The notes beneath the pieces were generated by a model. The model ran no database searches. It saw only the letters and a program-made list of their open reading frames with translations, and was not told where the DNA came from. DNA of 64,000 nucleotides, taken from Amyloporia xantha. Taxonomy: Eukaryota; Basidiomycota; Agaricomycetes; Polyporales; Adustoporiaceae. The stretch covers positions 1,240,001 through 1,304,000 of the forward strand of contig JAYKKR010000002.1 in the NCBI GenBank assembly GCA_036971615.1, read 5' to 3'. This document shows, one piece after another, positions 12,014-25,427 of the stretch (position 1 is the first letter of the stretch; each line of letters opens with the position of its first letter). Both the position numbers and the translations under genes were made by a program.

Positions 12014-15000
12014 ATGCCCACTCAATCCCACGGCGATACCTTTGAAATCTCAACTGCGACCCACGAGGCACTATCTGCCTGGTTCATGGGGCCCAAAGCC
12101 GAGAACAGCGAGTTGCTGAAACAGCATCTCACCGACATCGTCGACCGCATTGCTCGTGAACGCGACGCCTACTTCCGCGACGATCCGGTACGTGGTCTGT
12201 TTCGCTTTTCCTTCATTCTCACTCACTAATGAGGCATTCCCCAGGTGTTTATTACACCTGCAGTCCAATCCTCAGACGCTTACAAGCGCGAGACGACCGA
12301 CCTCGAGAGATACCTCACCTTCATGACCTCCCTTCTCTCGCGCTACTCCGTCCCCTCCTTCTCCCCGCGCTACATGGGCCACATGTGCTTCGATAACTCC
12401 CTCCCCGCGACGCTTGGCTACCTCGTCGCAATGCTCCACAACCCGAACAACGTCGCCGTCGAGGCGAGCCCACTTACGAGCTACGTCGAGTACTGTGTTG
12501 GACAGCAGCTATGCAGGATGCTGGGATACCCCACGAATGAGGAGGTACGTCAAGAGGGAGGCAAGTCGGTGAGAACGTACAAGGGGTGGGGGCATGTGAC
12601 ATGCGACGGCTCCGTTGCAAACCTCGAAGCGATGTGGTGAGTATCCGTCTTCTTTCAAACCTAGCGATGCGCTCACCAAGGAGGCTGTAGGGTCGGTAAG
12701 TGGCGTGTTCCCTCACCGCCGCCCGTCGCTCACATTTGCACAGCGCGCAACCTCAAATACTACCCACTTTCACTCAAATGGGCCATCGAGGAAGGCGGCC
12801 TCGCATTCATAGCGAAGTCATTCACGATCCCGCTGACGCGCAAAGCCAGTAGTCCTGTTCTCTTTATGCATGCATCGACCTCTGACCTGCTGAACCTGAA
12901 ACCGGAAGTCATTCTGGACATCCCCGACCGTCTCTCCAAGCAGTTTGGAATCTCGCAGACTTTCTTAGACAGGGTTATGGGGAAGTATTTGGTACAGACG
13001 GTGGGGAGAGAGCCTCTGGATAGAAGATATCGCGTCGTGAAGACACCCAAGTTTATCGTGAGCAAGATGAACCACTATTCTTGGCCGAAGGGGGCTGGTG
13101 AGTGGCGTAGCATTGCAACACGCACTTTTCAGAGATCTGCTAGCATGAAGGCTGACCCGTCCCACAGCTGTCCTCGGCGTCGGCAGAGATAACGTGCACC
13201 AAATTGATATTGACCATAATGCTCGCATGGACGTCGCACGACTTGAGGCGGAACTCCTCTCCCTAACACGCGCAGGACATCCCATCTATGCTGTCGTGGC
13301 CATCATGGGAACGACAGAGCACGGTGCAGTCGATCCGCTCGAACAGGTGCTGGCGCTCCGGAGCAAGTTCCAGGCTGAGTACGGTATCTCATTCCTCGTA
13401 CACTGCGACGCTGCTTGGGGCGGGTACTTTGCGTCGCTTCTCCATCCGCCGCCGCCTGAGTACAAGGCTGGGCGTGTGCTGGATGACGGCGGCGCGTACG
13501 TCCCCGAACAGGCGTTGTCGACGTACACAGAGAAGCAACTGCGAAATATGCGCTACGCGGATTCGATCACGATCGACCCGCACAAGAGTGGATATGTGCC
13601 GTATCCCGCGGGCGGACTCTGCTACAAGGACGAGAGAGCAAAGTACCTGATCACGTGGACAGGGCCGTACATAGACGGTGGCGGCGGCGATGTCGAGTCT
13701 ATGGGTGTGTACGGACTGGAAGGCAGCAAGCCTGGTGCTGCCCCGGTTGCGGTGTACATTTCGAACGAAGTTATTGGGCTACACCAGGGCGGATACGGCG
13801 GCCTACTGGGTGAGGCGATGTTCACGTCCGTGAAGATGTACAGCCACTGGGCGACGATGACGCTGGACTCAGACACGCTGATCGTGACGCCGTTCAACAT
13901 GCTCCCAGCCGAGCGCGAGGGCAAGTCGGCGGCGGAGGTGGAGGAGCAGCGGCGATACATCAAGAAGTACATCACGAACCGGCCGAACCGCGAGCTTGTT
14001 AGAGACCCGCATGCGATGGCGCTCGTGAAGCAGATGGGCTCGGACCTGTCCATCAACGCGTTCGCGTGCAACTTCCGGCTGGAGAAGGGCGGGCCGCCGA
14101 ATCGGGACGTCGCGGAGGCGAGCTACCTGAATGCGCGCATCATCGAGCGGCTCTCGATCACAAGGGTGGACGACGAGGCGCGGGCGAAGCCGGTGATCCT
14201 GATGGGCACGGAGCTGGAGCCGGAGAGGTATGGTGCGTGCTTGCGGAATTTCAAGAAGCGGTTGGGGTTGGATGAGGATGACGGCGGGAACTTGGCGGGG
14301 TTGTGCAACGTCTCGATGACGCCGTTTCCCACTACGGGGAATTTCGTGTCTGAGCTGACGGAGGCGTTCCGGAAGGTTGCGGAGGAGGAGGTGCAGGTCA
14401 GTCATCATTGTCGGGTCTGTACGCGGAGGGGATGTTGACGTCTTGTAATTGACTGGCTCGCAGAATTGCTGGAAGCGCGTCAACGCTGCGCCTGCAATTC
14501 ACAGCTTCGTGGTGCAAGGCACGACAGATCTCCATCTGACTTATCTTCCTATGTTCCATGTGGGTAGCTTCAGGCAACAGCTGATCATTTCCGCCAAGCT
14601 CCCCAAGGAGTCCATGGATGCTTATATGAAGGCGCAGAAGACAAATCCTACGGCCGTCTTCACCATGCATACGTCCGCGAAAGAGCTCTTGCCTGCCATC
14701 TTGCAAAAACGGAAGTGTCAGGTGGATATCCAGCAGGATTTACCTGTGCTGCACGGGTGAGTAGGCAGGGACTGAGGGATCATACTTACGCTTATACAAG
14801 CCGTTGCACGTAGACTTGCGGGAGGTGCTGATTTCAAGATCGTCAATGTGGAACTGAGCGAAATCACTGTAATCAAACACGTTTCTCTGAGGCCAAGGAG
14901 TCTTCACAAGGAGTACCCACCTCTGATGCCCTTCTTCCTATACGGAACGGCGAACGAATTGCATATCGATCATATACTTCTCAAGAGTCCCAACATGCAG

Positions 15001-15705
15001 CTCAGCTGCGGCAATGTGGAACTCCATCCCAAAGGTATTGAAAAGGCGATCGATCTCCGGAATGGAGCCATTGTTACCTTCAATGGTATGCGGGAGTACG
15101 CAATGCAGCCGTTCAAAAGAGGCCGACACTTCGATTACTTCACACCCAGGAGAACGTTCGCCATTGACATCTATGCCGATCCCTTCAATGGTCAACACGG
15201 CGTCGAGTCTATCGCCGTTGGCACCCTTTTCGACAAGTTGGATCTCACTAGACCGATTGCAACCGGCACACTCACCCTCGGAAACAACGTCTATATCGAC
15301 AACTCGCACATAAACCGCGACACTGTACCGGAGCTGTCCATAACTCCGCGGGAGCAGCTCACCAGGGACGAGCTTCTCCTCTCGGTCAGCGATGATTATC
15401 AGAAGATCATGGACGACATCAAGCGGGTCGTCTCGCACCGCAGCGCTCTCACCGCTCCGGAGATTGGCGAGCACATCTTACGAAATGCGATATTGCCCAG
15501 CAAGTACACTTTGAGGCATGCGAGAGACATTCGAGAGCTCTCTGAGCAGTCCGGAGGCCAACCTGCTGTCGATCTGAGTCGGTTCGCGATGCAGGGCCCA
15601 AGCGATGAGCAGAGTCGTACGATGGCTGTGCGGAAGGGTTGGAAGGACGCATTTGACCAGGCTCTCGTGGACCACAATGTTTGTAGCGCAAATGGTACCC
15701 CATAA
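12014..15705 (+). CDS. Large PLP-dependent (group II) decarboxylase with C-terminal extension, ncAAAD-like
   Basis: This probably decarboxylates an aromatic L-amino acid to the amine. Exons are 12014-12187, 12245-12636, 12691-12695 (5 nt), 12744-13097, 13168-14396, 14464-14756 and 14814-15705; all are in phase and total 1112 residues. The PLP domain has the YMGHMCFDNSLPATLGY and GHVTCDGSVANLEAMW substrate/PLP-loop segments, VHCDAAWGGYF, and the Schiff-base lysine in TIDPHKSGYVPYP (about K448). About 350 residues follow the usual decarboxylase fold. Fungal decarboxylases with such an extra C-terminal domain are known; I recall one from Psilocybe cubensis described as calcium-activated and non-canonical. 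Substrate and calcium dependence are inference. A 39-nt GT...AG stretch at 12545-12583 is in frame and could be an unspliced or real mini-intron. It sits between two divergent OYEs. Confidence 0.85.
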
Positions 15706-16577
15706 AGTAAGCAAGCACGGTTTCTGACGTTTCTAGGCACATTGAGATGTGATAAGTTTCAAACCTGGAGCAGGGCCCGATGGCTACAGTACCGATCTCG
15801 ATTATTGGTAGGAATTTATACAGCGTAAGGCTGTACTGCTAACAGTACGGTAGGACATACATAGACGTCCATGCCCTGGTGCTGGATTGGTCAGTATCAG
15901 AGCAGCCTGAGATTGCGTGCGCAAGCGTGGGTTTGGTCGTTGGCCTGGACGCGTTGCCGCCGCTCGCACATGCGTACGTCCATGCTCTCGCAGTTCAGAG
16001 ACCGGCTGCAGTTCAAATACTGGTCACAATAGAGGTGACGGGGGTAGAACGCCGTACAAGCCCTTGATGAGATCGGGGGACGATCGGGACCGTGCAAGTA
16101 GTAAGTTGAATTAGTCAATGCGACCGTCGTATCTCTCAACGCTGGCGTTAGTTATATACATAATACACTGGTCTGCCTAATGGCCGGACTCCTTGACTCA
16201 GCATACATTGACCACGATCCTTGTTGAGTGTGTTTTGGAGAGTGCAATCTGGCTGCGTTTTTCTAACACATTGCCAAGCCTCGTGCGCCACTACCGGTGT
16301 AGTTTCGATTGTTCACCCTCAAGCAATACAACGTACGTCGTCTATAGTCGCAGATATCATGGATGTCATGGAATAAAGTTGCCTCTAGTGACTGGCTTGT
16401 GGGAACACCCTGGTAGAGTCTGATCGTGATATCCAACAGAGACTGACAAATCAGCCAGAAGGGCCCCGCTTTGTTCTCCGGGCCTACTCCACGAAGCATC
16501 CCTTGTTGCGATTATAGATATAAGCTGGAAGCTCAGATGTCTCCTGGGCCAAAGCAAGCTGTCCTCACACCTACGCC
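15706..16577 (+). other. Intergenic region, no gene seen
   Basis: About 0.87 kb between the decarboxylase stop and the OYE gene on the same strand. No open frame here has support. It should contain the decarboxylase 3' UTR and the OYE promoter. Confidence 0.4.
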
Positions 16578-18200
<1,623 letters not shown>

Positions 18201-18554
18201 ATGTCGATATCTACTGTGAAGTATTGTTGCGATTGTAAAGCTTTAGTGCATGATTGGCCGCCCCTTGGCCCTTTGTGACCGTTACGAATCTTTAGTGCAG
18301 CTCAATATGGCGTACAATTTTTGTTTGTGAGCCAGGAGCTCTTCGATTGCGCTCTATCGTGGACGTCACAAGCCTTTTCAAAGGATATTCGTGGCTTAGA
18401 TCCTTGACTGGTCTTTCATTCTCCAACTCGGTATATCACTCCAAGACGCACCAAGGCTATGGGTGAAGAGAATGTTATGAGAGGTACCACGAAACATGGC
18501 TCAGGGCTCTACAATTTGGTACTACTTTCCTTGTTATCCCATGTAGGAATCTAC

Positions 18555-18990
18555 CGGACGCGTGTAAGAGGCAGGGCTGTTTTTCAATGAATTTATAGTA
18601 AGTGATATTAGAAGTCACTGGCATACCGCTGGGACGGAAGGCAAAGCTTGCTGACTGCAATTGCAATTGCCTTGCACGTGTCACACAAGAGCGGTGAATT
18701 ACTGGATCCCGACATTCAAGTTGTAGTGAGTGCCATTTCTTGACCAGTACTACTCTACTGGGCTAATATATACCTGTTAGACGAGATCGCCGCCCTATTC
18801 ATGTCTGTCTCGCGCCTGCAGATCAGTCTCGCCGCCTTGGGGCACCTTCTGGTGTCATTGAGAGAGAAGTCTTTCTTTCTGCTTGGTTGCTCTTACACCC
18901 CTGTGTCGAGCCTGCCCGACGTGTTGGTGCAGACCGACGTTTTCCAAATGCGGCACTCGCGTATTTCCTCCCGTGCGCGTGACACAATCA
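18555..18990 (+). pseudogene. Relic of the TFIIB/BRF-like gene (copy 1)
   Basis: DNA here aligns with exons 2-3 of the intact gene at 21918-23919. There is an ACCG...GGGCTGTTTTT stretch matching its STARAKGIF region, then YRWDGRQSLL matching YRWGRKAKLA, IALHVSHKSGELLD matching IALRESHKSDALLD, and YLLDE followed by matches to its HLVSL...LP segment. The zinc-ribbon exon is not recognisable and frames are broken. Its distance from the preceding OYE (about 0.4 kb) equals the spacing in the other copy, supporting a tandem duplication. Confidence 0.7.
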
Positions 18991-19235
18991 ATCCAGGCCA
19001 CGTCGCACGAGCGCTAGTGTGGCTGCAGCTTTACAACCCCGCTCCGGCCCAAGCTCACGATGGTATAAGTAGGCCTTCCATTGAGTGGTGGCGGCTGCCC
19101 CCCCCCCTTCGCACTTACTCATTCTTTCGGGAACTACGGGAACAAGGTTCCGTTAGTATCACCTTTGTCATTTTGATTCTTTCAGTCCAACACTCGTACA
19201 GTTCGCAACTCGAAACGTGAAAGAATAGTGACATT

Positions 19236-20385
19236 ATGGGCCAATATTGGCAATTGTGGGCGAACTGCGTTTAATCTTATGTTTTTGTTAACCATATCCT
19301 ATATGCACTCAGGGTAAACCTCGACAAAAGAGAGGCCCTTCATGGATGGGGAAAGCTTGGAGAATTCTTGTTCTCTGGACTGCAAAAGGTCGTCAAGCTC
19401 TTCGCTACCCCATCCCCTCGCCCATCTCCCAGCTCTATTTTAGTGAAGGTGCGTACTGTTCTGCTCCTTCCCAGCGACAGATGACTCACATTTGCCACAG
19501 AAGAGCAAGCCGTATACCCGGTCCTCCGCCACGAAACTCGCTCTAGGACGTCTGGACCTCGCGCCTGAACTGCTGTACCTTATATTCGCAAACATCCACA
19601 ACATCGATGATGTCATCTTTCTCACGTTGACGAACACCCACCTGTCTTCATTCGGGTACCAACGGTTGTACGAACTCATCTGTTCCTCTCGAGCCTGGGC
19701 TGGCGATCGTGTCATCTGTTTTGGTGACTACATGGACGATGACGATCTCCCGCGCGGGTTGATCACGGAAGATGAGCTGGACGAACTGTACGAAAATGAC
19801 GACGAAGACACTGGCCACGGGTCATTGTACAGACTCGCCAACCGGACGTTCAAGAAAGTCTCGATCTCAAAACTCAGTGGTTCCACAGATAAATATCGCA
19901 GCTGTCTTCCACCTCACGAGTACAATGAATACCGGCGTCTATGCCAGGAGGAGCCGCACTACGAGCCGGGATCATACGAGGTCCCATGGGTTCTATGCAA
20001 TCTTTCAAAGCGGGAGTATGTTCGCGGAGACGTCACTGCAGCACTCTCAGGGGAGCCCTCTTCGCATCCGTTGTTCAACCGCGTCATCACTTTCGGCGAA
20101 ATCATCATCGCTCGGATTTGCTGGTCTTCTGATCCCTCAACCTCAATGAAGTACGATAATGGTATCCACCGTGGTGTGTGGGCAGGTAATCGCTTTGAAG
20201 TCACTACGCTAGATCGCCTGGTTCCTCCAATATCCTCGGGTGAATGGAAGGATGTCACCGTCAAGGTCCTCGATGAAATGGTCGAGATTTGGAACAGTGA
20301 CACTTGCGCTCCTAAACCATGGCTGGACTCGGACTCTGATTCAGAATCGGAATCGGAATCGGATTCAGACTCGGACTCGGACTAG
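19236..20385 (+). CDS. F-box-like protein of the MGQYW family (intact copy)
   Basis: Exons are 19236-19255 (20 nt), 19313-19448 and 19501-20385, giving 346 residues. The start is fixed by the family signature MGQYWQL, completed across the first intron to give LVNLDKRE. An F-box-like segment (about residues 68-112, LDLAPELLYLIFANIHNIDD) should bind Skp1. The rest has conserved AWAGDRVICFGDYMD, DNGIHRGVWAGNRFE and SSGEWKDV blocks of unknown role. The C-terminus is an Asp/Ser/Glu repeat encoded by an imperfect hexanucleotide repeat. Substrate unknown. A broken copy lies at 7520-8683. Confidence 0.8.
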
Positions 20386-20774
20386 ATCAAGTCATGAGCC
20401 GTCGCGTGTTGATGCACATATGTGCATCTCACATGTTAGGTTCGTGCATGGCGACTAAAGATTGCGCTGGTAGAGTTGTTGGATTCTCTGAAGTGTATTT
20501 GTCATGTATCTTCACTTGATCGTCTTCTTTTGGTGGTTATATCATTGGGATGTGAAGAGTCAACATGCACACTAGATTTTAGTTCTCAGGAGGTTGGGTG
20601 CAGGCTTACACGCCGCATAGCAGATATAATGAGTCAAGTCACTCGTGAGTCGTGAACACATGGGAATGAAAATACATTCTGTGGTAGCTACGGAGTGTTA
20701 GTCGCGCCGGACTTCAAGAGAAGCTGCAAAAAGTAGGCCTTGAATCACTACGGTGACCACCAAAGTGATTGTTC

Positions 20775-21122
20775 TTGCATGACAAGTAGTCGATATAGCC
20801 CTCAGGGCTCTCAAATGGCACATAGTATGTGGCGCAGTTATCCTCACGAGCGGGAGGTCATTCGCTAGTCCTACTAGCAAGTCGGGCTGCGCGGCACGTA
20901 CATATTCGACGATCAACCGTGCATTCAGTAGACCAAACGACGAAAGGAAAACCAGCATTCGAAACGAAGGCGCGTCCGAAGGCAACTAGACCACCCGTGT
21001 ACCTGCCCGCGCTGATGACTGGACGAGGTGTCTATATCTGGAAGGAAATCATTGCACTGTGTCACGCGCATTGCAGTCAGAGGAAAGGAATGTAGGAGAA
21101 TCGGGTCTTGCATGCCCATGCC
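20775..21122 (-). pseudogene. OYE relic, minus strand (copy 2)
   Basis: Minus-strand pieces correspond in order to OYE exon 6 (20775-20886, PDL...LAND-LP then a frameshift into ESPEGYIDY), exon 5 (20956-21058, NDFL then a deletion, ending VAFGRAFVSN) and exon 4 (21091-21122, GMGMQDP). Exons 1-3 are absent. It lies downstream of the intact F-box gene exactly as the live OYE at 9049 lies downstream of the broken F-box gene. Confidence 0.75.
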
Positions 21123-21510
21123 TGATCTCAACACCCCGCGTCCTTTGGAAATTCCCGGTAGGCTTTCCTCTATGCATGATACCGCGCAACATTCGAGAAC
21201 AGTAGCTGACGGTGCATTTCCCTAGAAAACCAAGAATATGTCCAGCCGCGATAGCCGCTTCATTCAATATTAGTGCGACACACGCGGGCTTCGAGCGCGC
21301 AGAGATCCATGGGATGTACTTTACATAACGTGTGCTGACAGCGCTTTCATTTTGAACGTCGGTCCGCCTCCTGCTTTTGACGCGAGCGGGGATGCATGGA
21401 TGAGGGATTAATACATGTCTGTGTTATCTGCGACCCAACCTGCCACTGCGCCTCGCGAAGAACCTGCCATTGATGGAGGGTAATTGCGCTACTTACTATC
21501 GGAGGTGTAT
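21118..21510 (+). pseudogene. OYE relic, plus strand (copy 2)
   Basis: It starts head-to-head against the minus-strand relic, at the end of OYE exon 2 (DLNTPRPLEIPG, then a GTAGGC donor). It continues through parts of exon 3 (QEYVQ...ILVRHTRAS), the exon 5 end (SAFILN before a GT) and exon 6 (PNLPLRLAKNLP...CATYY). It has many frameshifts. A TFIIB/BRF-like gene follows about 0.4 kb downstream, as in copy 1. Confidence 0.75.
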
Positions 21511-21766
21511 ACAGATCGCAAAATGTGACTGCTTGAACGTCGAAGCTCTGCTATGGGATGTCATGAGCCTGAATATGTCTGCTATTCATTGAGTAGTCTT
21601 ACATTCTCTGTGTCCCTGCGCTAGAAGGGCATAACGCGGTACAGTCGACATTTCCCGCCTCCGCAACGATAATCCAGACGATGTACGAACAGCACGACCA
21701 AAGGAACATATGACGTGCCGCGACGCGTTCCAACGCGGTCGGTGTCACAGAGCGTGACTCGACGCG

Positions 21767-21772
21767 TATAAG
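21767..21772 (+). promoter_or_regulatory. TATA-like box of the TFIIB/BRF-like gene
   Basis: TATAAG lies 146 bp upstream of the ATG at 21918. Position is plausible; no other support. Confidence 0.25.
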
Positions 21773-21917
21773 TCACAGCAACTCGATTTGTCACATCATC
21801 ACTCTGCTCAGCACCACCACTGGCTCAGCCCCTCGACCACAAGTTCATCTCTGACCTCCCATATACCCCTTTCCCGTAAGCTATCTTTGCTAAGTTACAT
21901 CAGTAAAGTGGTATTGA

Positions 21918-23919
21918 ATGAGCGGGAGATGTGAAGAATGTGGCGAAGCGACCATTTGGGATCAAGAGCTTGGCTCAGCCATTTGCACCCATTGCGGAAC
22001 ACTTGCAGATCCAACACAAAGTGTTCTTACCTCACATTTGGAACCCTCGGATAATTCCACTCGAGAGCTATTTTGGAACTCGGCCCAAGGCAGTACGCTC
22101 AAGGGCAGGAATGGCTGGGCACTCGCTGGACAAGGCAAGGAGGCCAGAGACAGGAAGAATACTGTATGTATCTCGTTTGATTCTGCACGTCTTGCTTCAG
22201 AGTAGTGATTGATCTTATTTGTACAGATTGCGATGTATGAATTTATCCAGACTATAACCACAAGGCTCTCGAGTCCTGGATCAACCGCACGAGCCAAGGG
22301 GATTTTTGACCAGGCGATGCGTAGAGGTCAATACCGCTGGGGACGAAAGGCCAAACTTGCTGCTGGGGCTGCCGTTTCAATTGCCTTGCGTGAGTCCCAC
22401 AAAAGCGATGCATTGTTGGATATTGCAGTAAGTGCCGTTTCATTCCATGCGTGGCCAGCGTTCCCTATACAGAGACAATTCGTTGACATGTACTCTATTC
22501 TAGTACCTGCTAGATGAGCCTCTCATATCGCTCTCCCGAGCCTTCACATCTGTTGTGTCGCTCCTACAGCTCAATCTCACCTCCGCGGATCCGACAGTGC
22601 ACCTTCCACTATTGCAGACACACTTAGTGTCCCTCATCAAGGAGCCTTCTTCTCCTCTCCCAGCTAAGTTGATTGCAACTCTTACCCCACTCGTACCTCG
22701 CCTGCCCACCATCGTTCGTACAGCAAATTCTCTCTCCGCATTATTATCCCGTAACAACACGCTTTCACATTTGCCGACTCCTCCCACTGCATGTGCGCTT
22801 CTAATGCTTTCGCTCGAGGCTGAATTGCTGTCTTCTCTTCCCAACGCAGGCGTGCTTGCTCAAGCACTCAGTACGCGCTTCGGAGCTGGCAAGGGCGTTG
22901 TCATGCAGCGGTACAAAATGGTATACGATCTCATAGAAGAGTGGATCCGGGAGGTGCCATGGCTAGATGGACACCAGCGCAAGAAGGGCGGTACCGGACG
23001 GTCCAAAGTTGCCAAACGTGTGGTAGTGGCCAAAGGCCTCAAGGACGTAATCCAATTCCAAGAAGAAATCTGGCGGAAGAAGTTGATAGCGGACGCTAGG
23101 CCTCGAGTGGAACTTGACGTAGACGACGACCAGGAAGACGTTGACGACGACAGCCTCCAGGGTGAGAGCACTAGCGAGAGTGGTATGTCAACAGAACATA
23201 CTCGTTCTGTTGAAAAAGACCACGTTACTTCTGGTTTTCCACATAAAAAACGGAAGACAATTCATGAGCGGACAATCGCTCAGGCCTCCAATTTCTTGCT
23301 GAACCCTGCCTCTTGCGCCCTGTCTTCCGTGTCGTCGTGGCCGGAACACGAGGTGGATACTGCCCCCGACGTACTTACCCATCTACTCACTGCGGACGCT
23401 TCCAATCTTTCGCATGTGTTCTCGCATGCTCCGACACGGCTGCAACTCCTGGCTGCGTCACGCGGCGGGGCTGAGGAGAAAGACATTCTGGACGACGAGC
23501 TATTCGCCGAGGGAGAACTAGAGAGCTTCATGAGAAGCACTGAAGAAGTAGACACTTTGCGAATTGCCATGGAGTGGGACCCAGAGTCAGAACTCCTGGT
23601 CGATGGTGCTCATAGCAACCCTAGAGGAAAGAAGAGGAGTAGAGGTGAGCTGGAAGAAGGAACGGAAACCCAAGGATCAAACAACGGGCAGGTCAAGGAA
23701 AAAGGCAAAGGATCGAAGAGGATCAATATGGATGTGTTCGCCAAATTGCTGGATCCTTCCTCCACCATCGACGAAGAGGATGCATCATCATCAGATGAGA
23801 AAGATGCATTCGTCGATTCAATACCCTCCAGCTTCGGTAATGGCGAAGAGATTGTGGAAGAGTGGAGGCCGTTATCGCCTGGAGGCAACGGTTTCGACGA
23901 AGACCGATATGATGTGTGA
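21918..23919 (+). CDS. TFIIB-related (BRF1-like) transcription factor
   Basis: Exons are 21918-22163, 22227-22427 and 22504-23919, giving 620 residues. The N-terminal zinc ribbon has CEEC and CTHC 15 residues apart. Cyclin-fold sequences follow, including FDQAMRRGQYRWGRKAKLAAGA and YLLDEPLISLSRAF, and then Lys/Arg-rich and acidic low-complexity regions with an Asp-run. TFIIB-family proteins of this layout (Brf1) are part of TFIIIB, which recruits RNA polymerase III. I could not recognise the C-terminal Brf1 TBP-binding block, so the exact member is uncertain. A relic of this gene is at 18555-18990. Confidence 0.7.
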
Positions 23920-25427
23920 AGCGCAGCTGCGCCATGTCTCACGCTTGGACGACTATTCGTCTCACTCCGTACGAACGAAGGTGCTTCGTGACGGTATGTG
24001 GTATATGTTCAGTGCAATGTTCGTAAGCTAAATTCACAAAATACAGCCACTGCATGTACAGAATGTACCACCACCGACATGCTATCTATGCGTATGTTGT
24101 CAGCTGGTAGATGCAACCGCCGACCCGGTGGATGTCCTCTTCAGTCACGCAGCAGAAGCTGCAGAAATCGGAAGCAGCTTTGGCTGACAGGTGTCTACTG
24201 GCGGTCCGCTATCCCAGCAATCCGCGATGTCGGCGAGAATGTCTTGCGCCTTATTTACAACGACTGCTGCATTGTACGCCTGTGAATTTGGTTAATACCC
24301 TTGTTGATATGGAAGCTGACGACCAGAAATGAGATGCTTATTGCCAACCGCACGTACAGGTGCCACTTTTTGTAGCCGAGTCGCTACCACCGTCTAGCAG
24401 TGCCAGTGCGATGTCATGAATTTGGTTCCAGTAACACGAGTTATCAAAGATACGGATTCTCGTTCCTAGCAGGGCGTGTCATGCCTCTGCATTTGCGATG
24501 ATCAGGTGCGACTCACTTCGAATGCCGTGATACCGCTGGCCTGCACAGCTACTGCTGCTGCGATTTGCCATACAACAACCTATTCATTTTTTTACCGCCG
24601 CCATTTCGAAAGAGGGGTTTGTGAAGATGTCGTATTTCTGTTACGGTGAGTTTGAAAGGTAAGGCTACATTAGACAGTGGTTCTAATTACATGTCGCATT
24701 TTCAACTCGACATCCGTGAGCTTTGAACGACTTGATCTGTCCGCGGGTGCCGTTTTACATTTGCAAGAGACGTGTTCAAGTCGAACTAACCTCCCCCTGT
24801 CCCAATATGGCCAAATGCTCTGTTGCGTCCAGCACAGCTCTTAAGAGATGGGGGTCGGCCTTGATACGATTGTTCTGTCGGTGTGGAGGTCGTCTATCGC
24901 CAGGACATCTTCAGTCAGGCAGACTTCCGCCCCTCATTCATCCCGAAGGGCAACATTGGAACATCTTTCCCCCACCACTTGTCGCCGAGGCGCACGCCGC
25001 CGACTACACATTGCACGACATTCGGATTCATCCGCCGCATGGGTCCGTTCTTTCATTCTGCACAAGAGATCCATTCACCTCCAGGCTCCTGTCCATAATT
25101 TACAACAAGACAAATACGTCGGTAGAAGATGGACACCACTGAAATCTAGCGCTGCGCACATGCCCGCCGACCCCTCCCCGTCTCACGGGCCTAACACCAC
25201 CAGGAAGGCCGACGAGCACGCACGAGTACATCATACATACGATACTACGAGACAAAAGGGACTACCGTGCAAGGTTAAGGTATAATAGTCGCACACGATA
25301 CGTAGAGAGAACAAACCGGAAGACACAAACAAACTGAGGCAAGATAAGAAGGTGAAAGATGTATGTCACAGATGCGACGGCAATAGGGAAGGCGGCCTGA
25401 GATAAAGATGTCGAGAGAACGTGAAAA
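23920..25427. other. 1.5-kb region with no supportable gene
   Basis: Convergent space between the TFIIB-like gene (plus) and histone H1 (minus). Several open frames of 90-145 codons occur but lack recognisable features. A minus-strand stretch near 24110-24290 reads as an even helix-like peptide (VNKAQDILADIADCWD) without a clear start, and may be a small gene or relic. Confidence 0.3.

Noticed and set aside
18801..19220. 139-codon open frame with a promising start
   Set aside because: Its first part is the decayed copy of the TFIIB/BRF-like gene, and the rest runs into the F-box promoter.
24723..25142. 139-codon open frame downstream of the TFIIB-like gene
   Set aside because: Cys/Pro-rich without domain pattern; overlaps other equally long frames, so likely non-coding.
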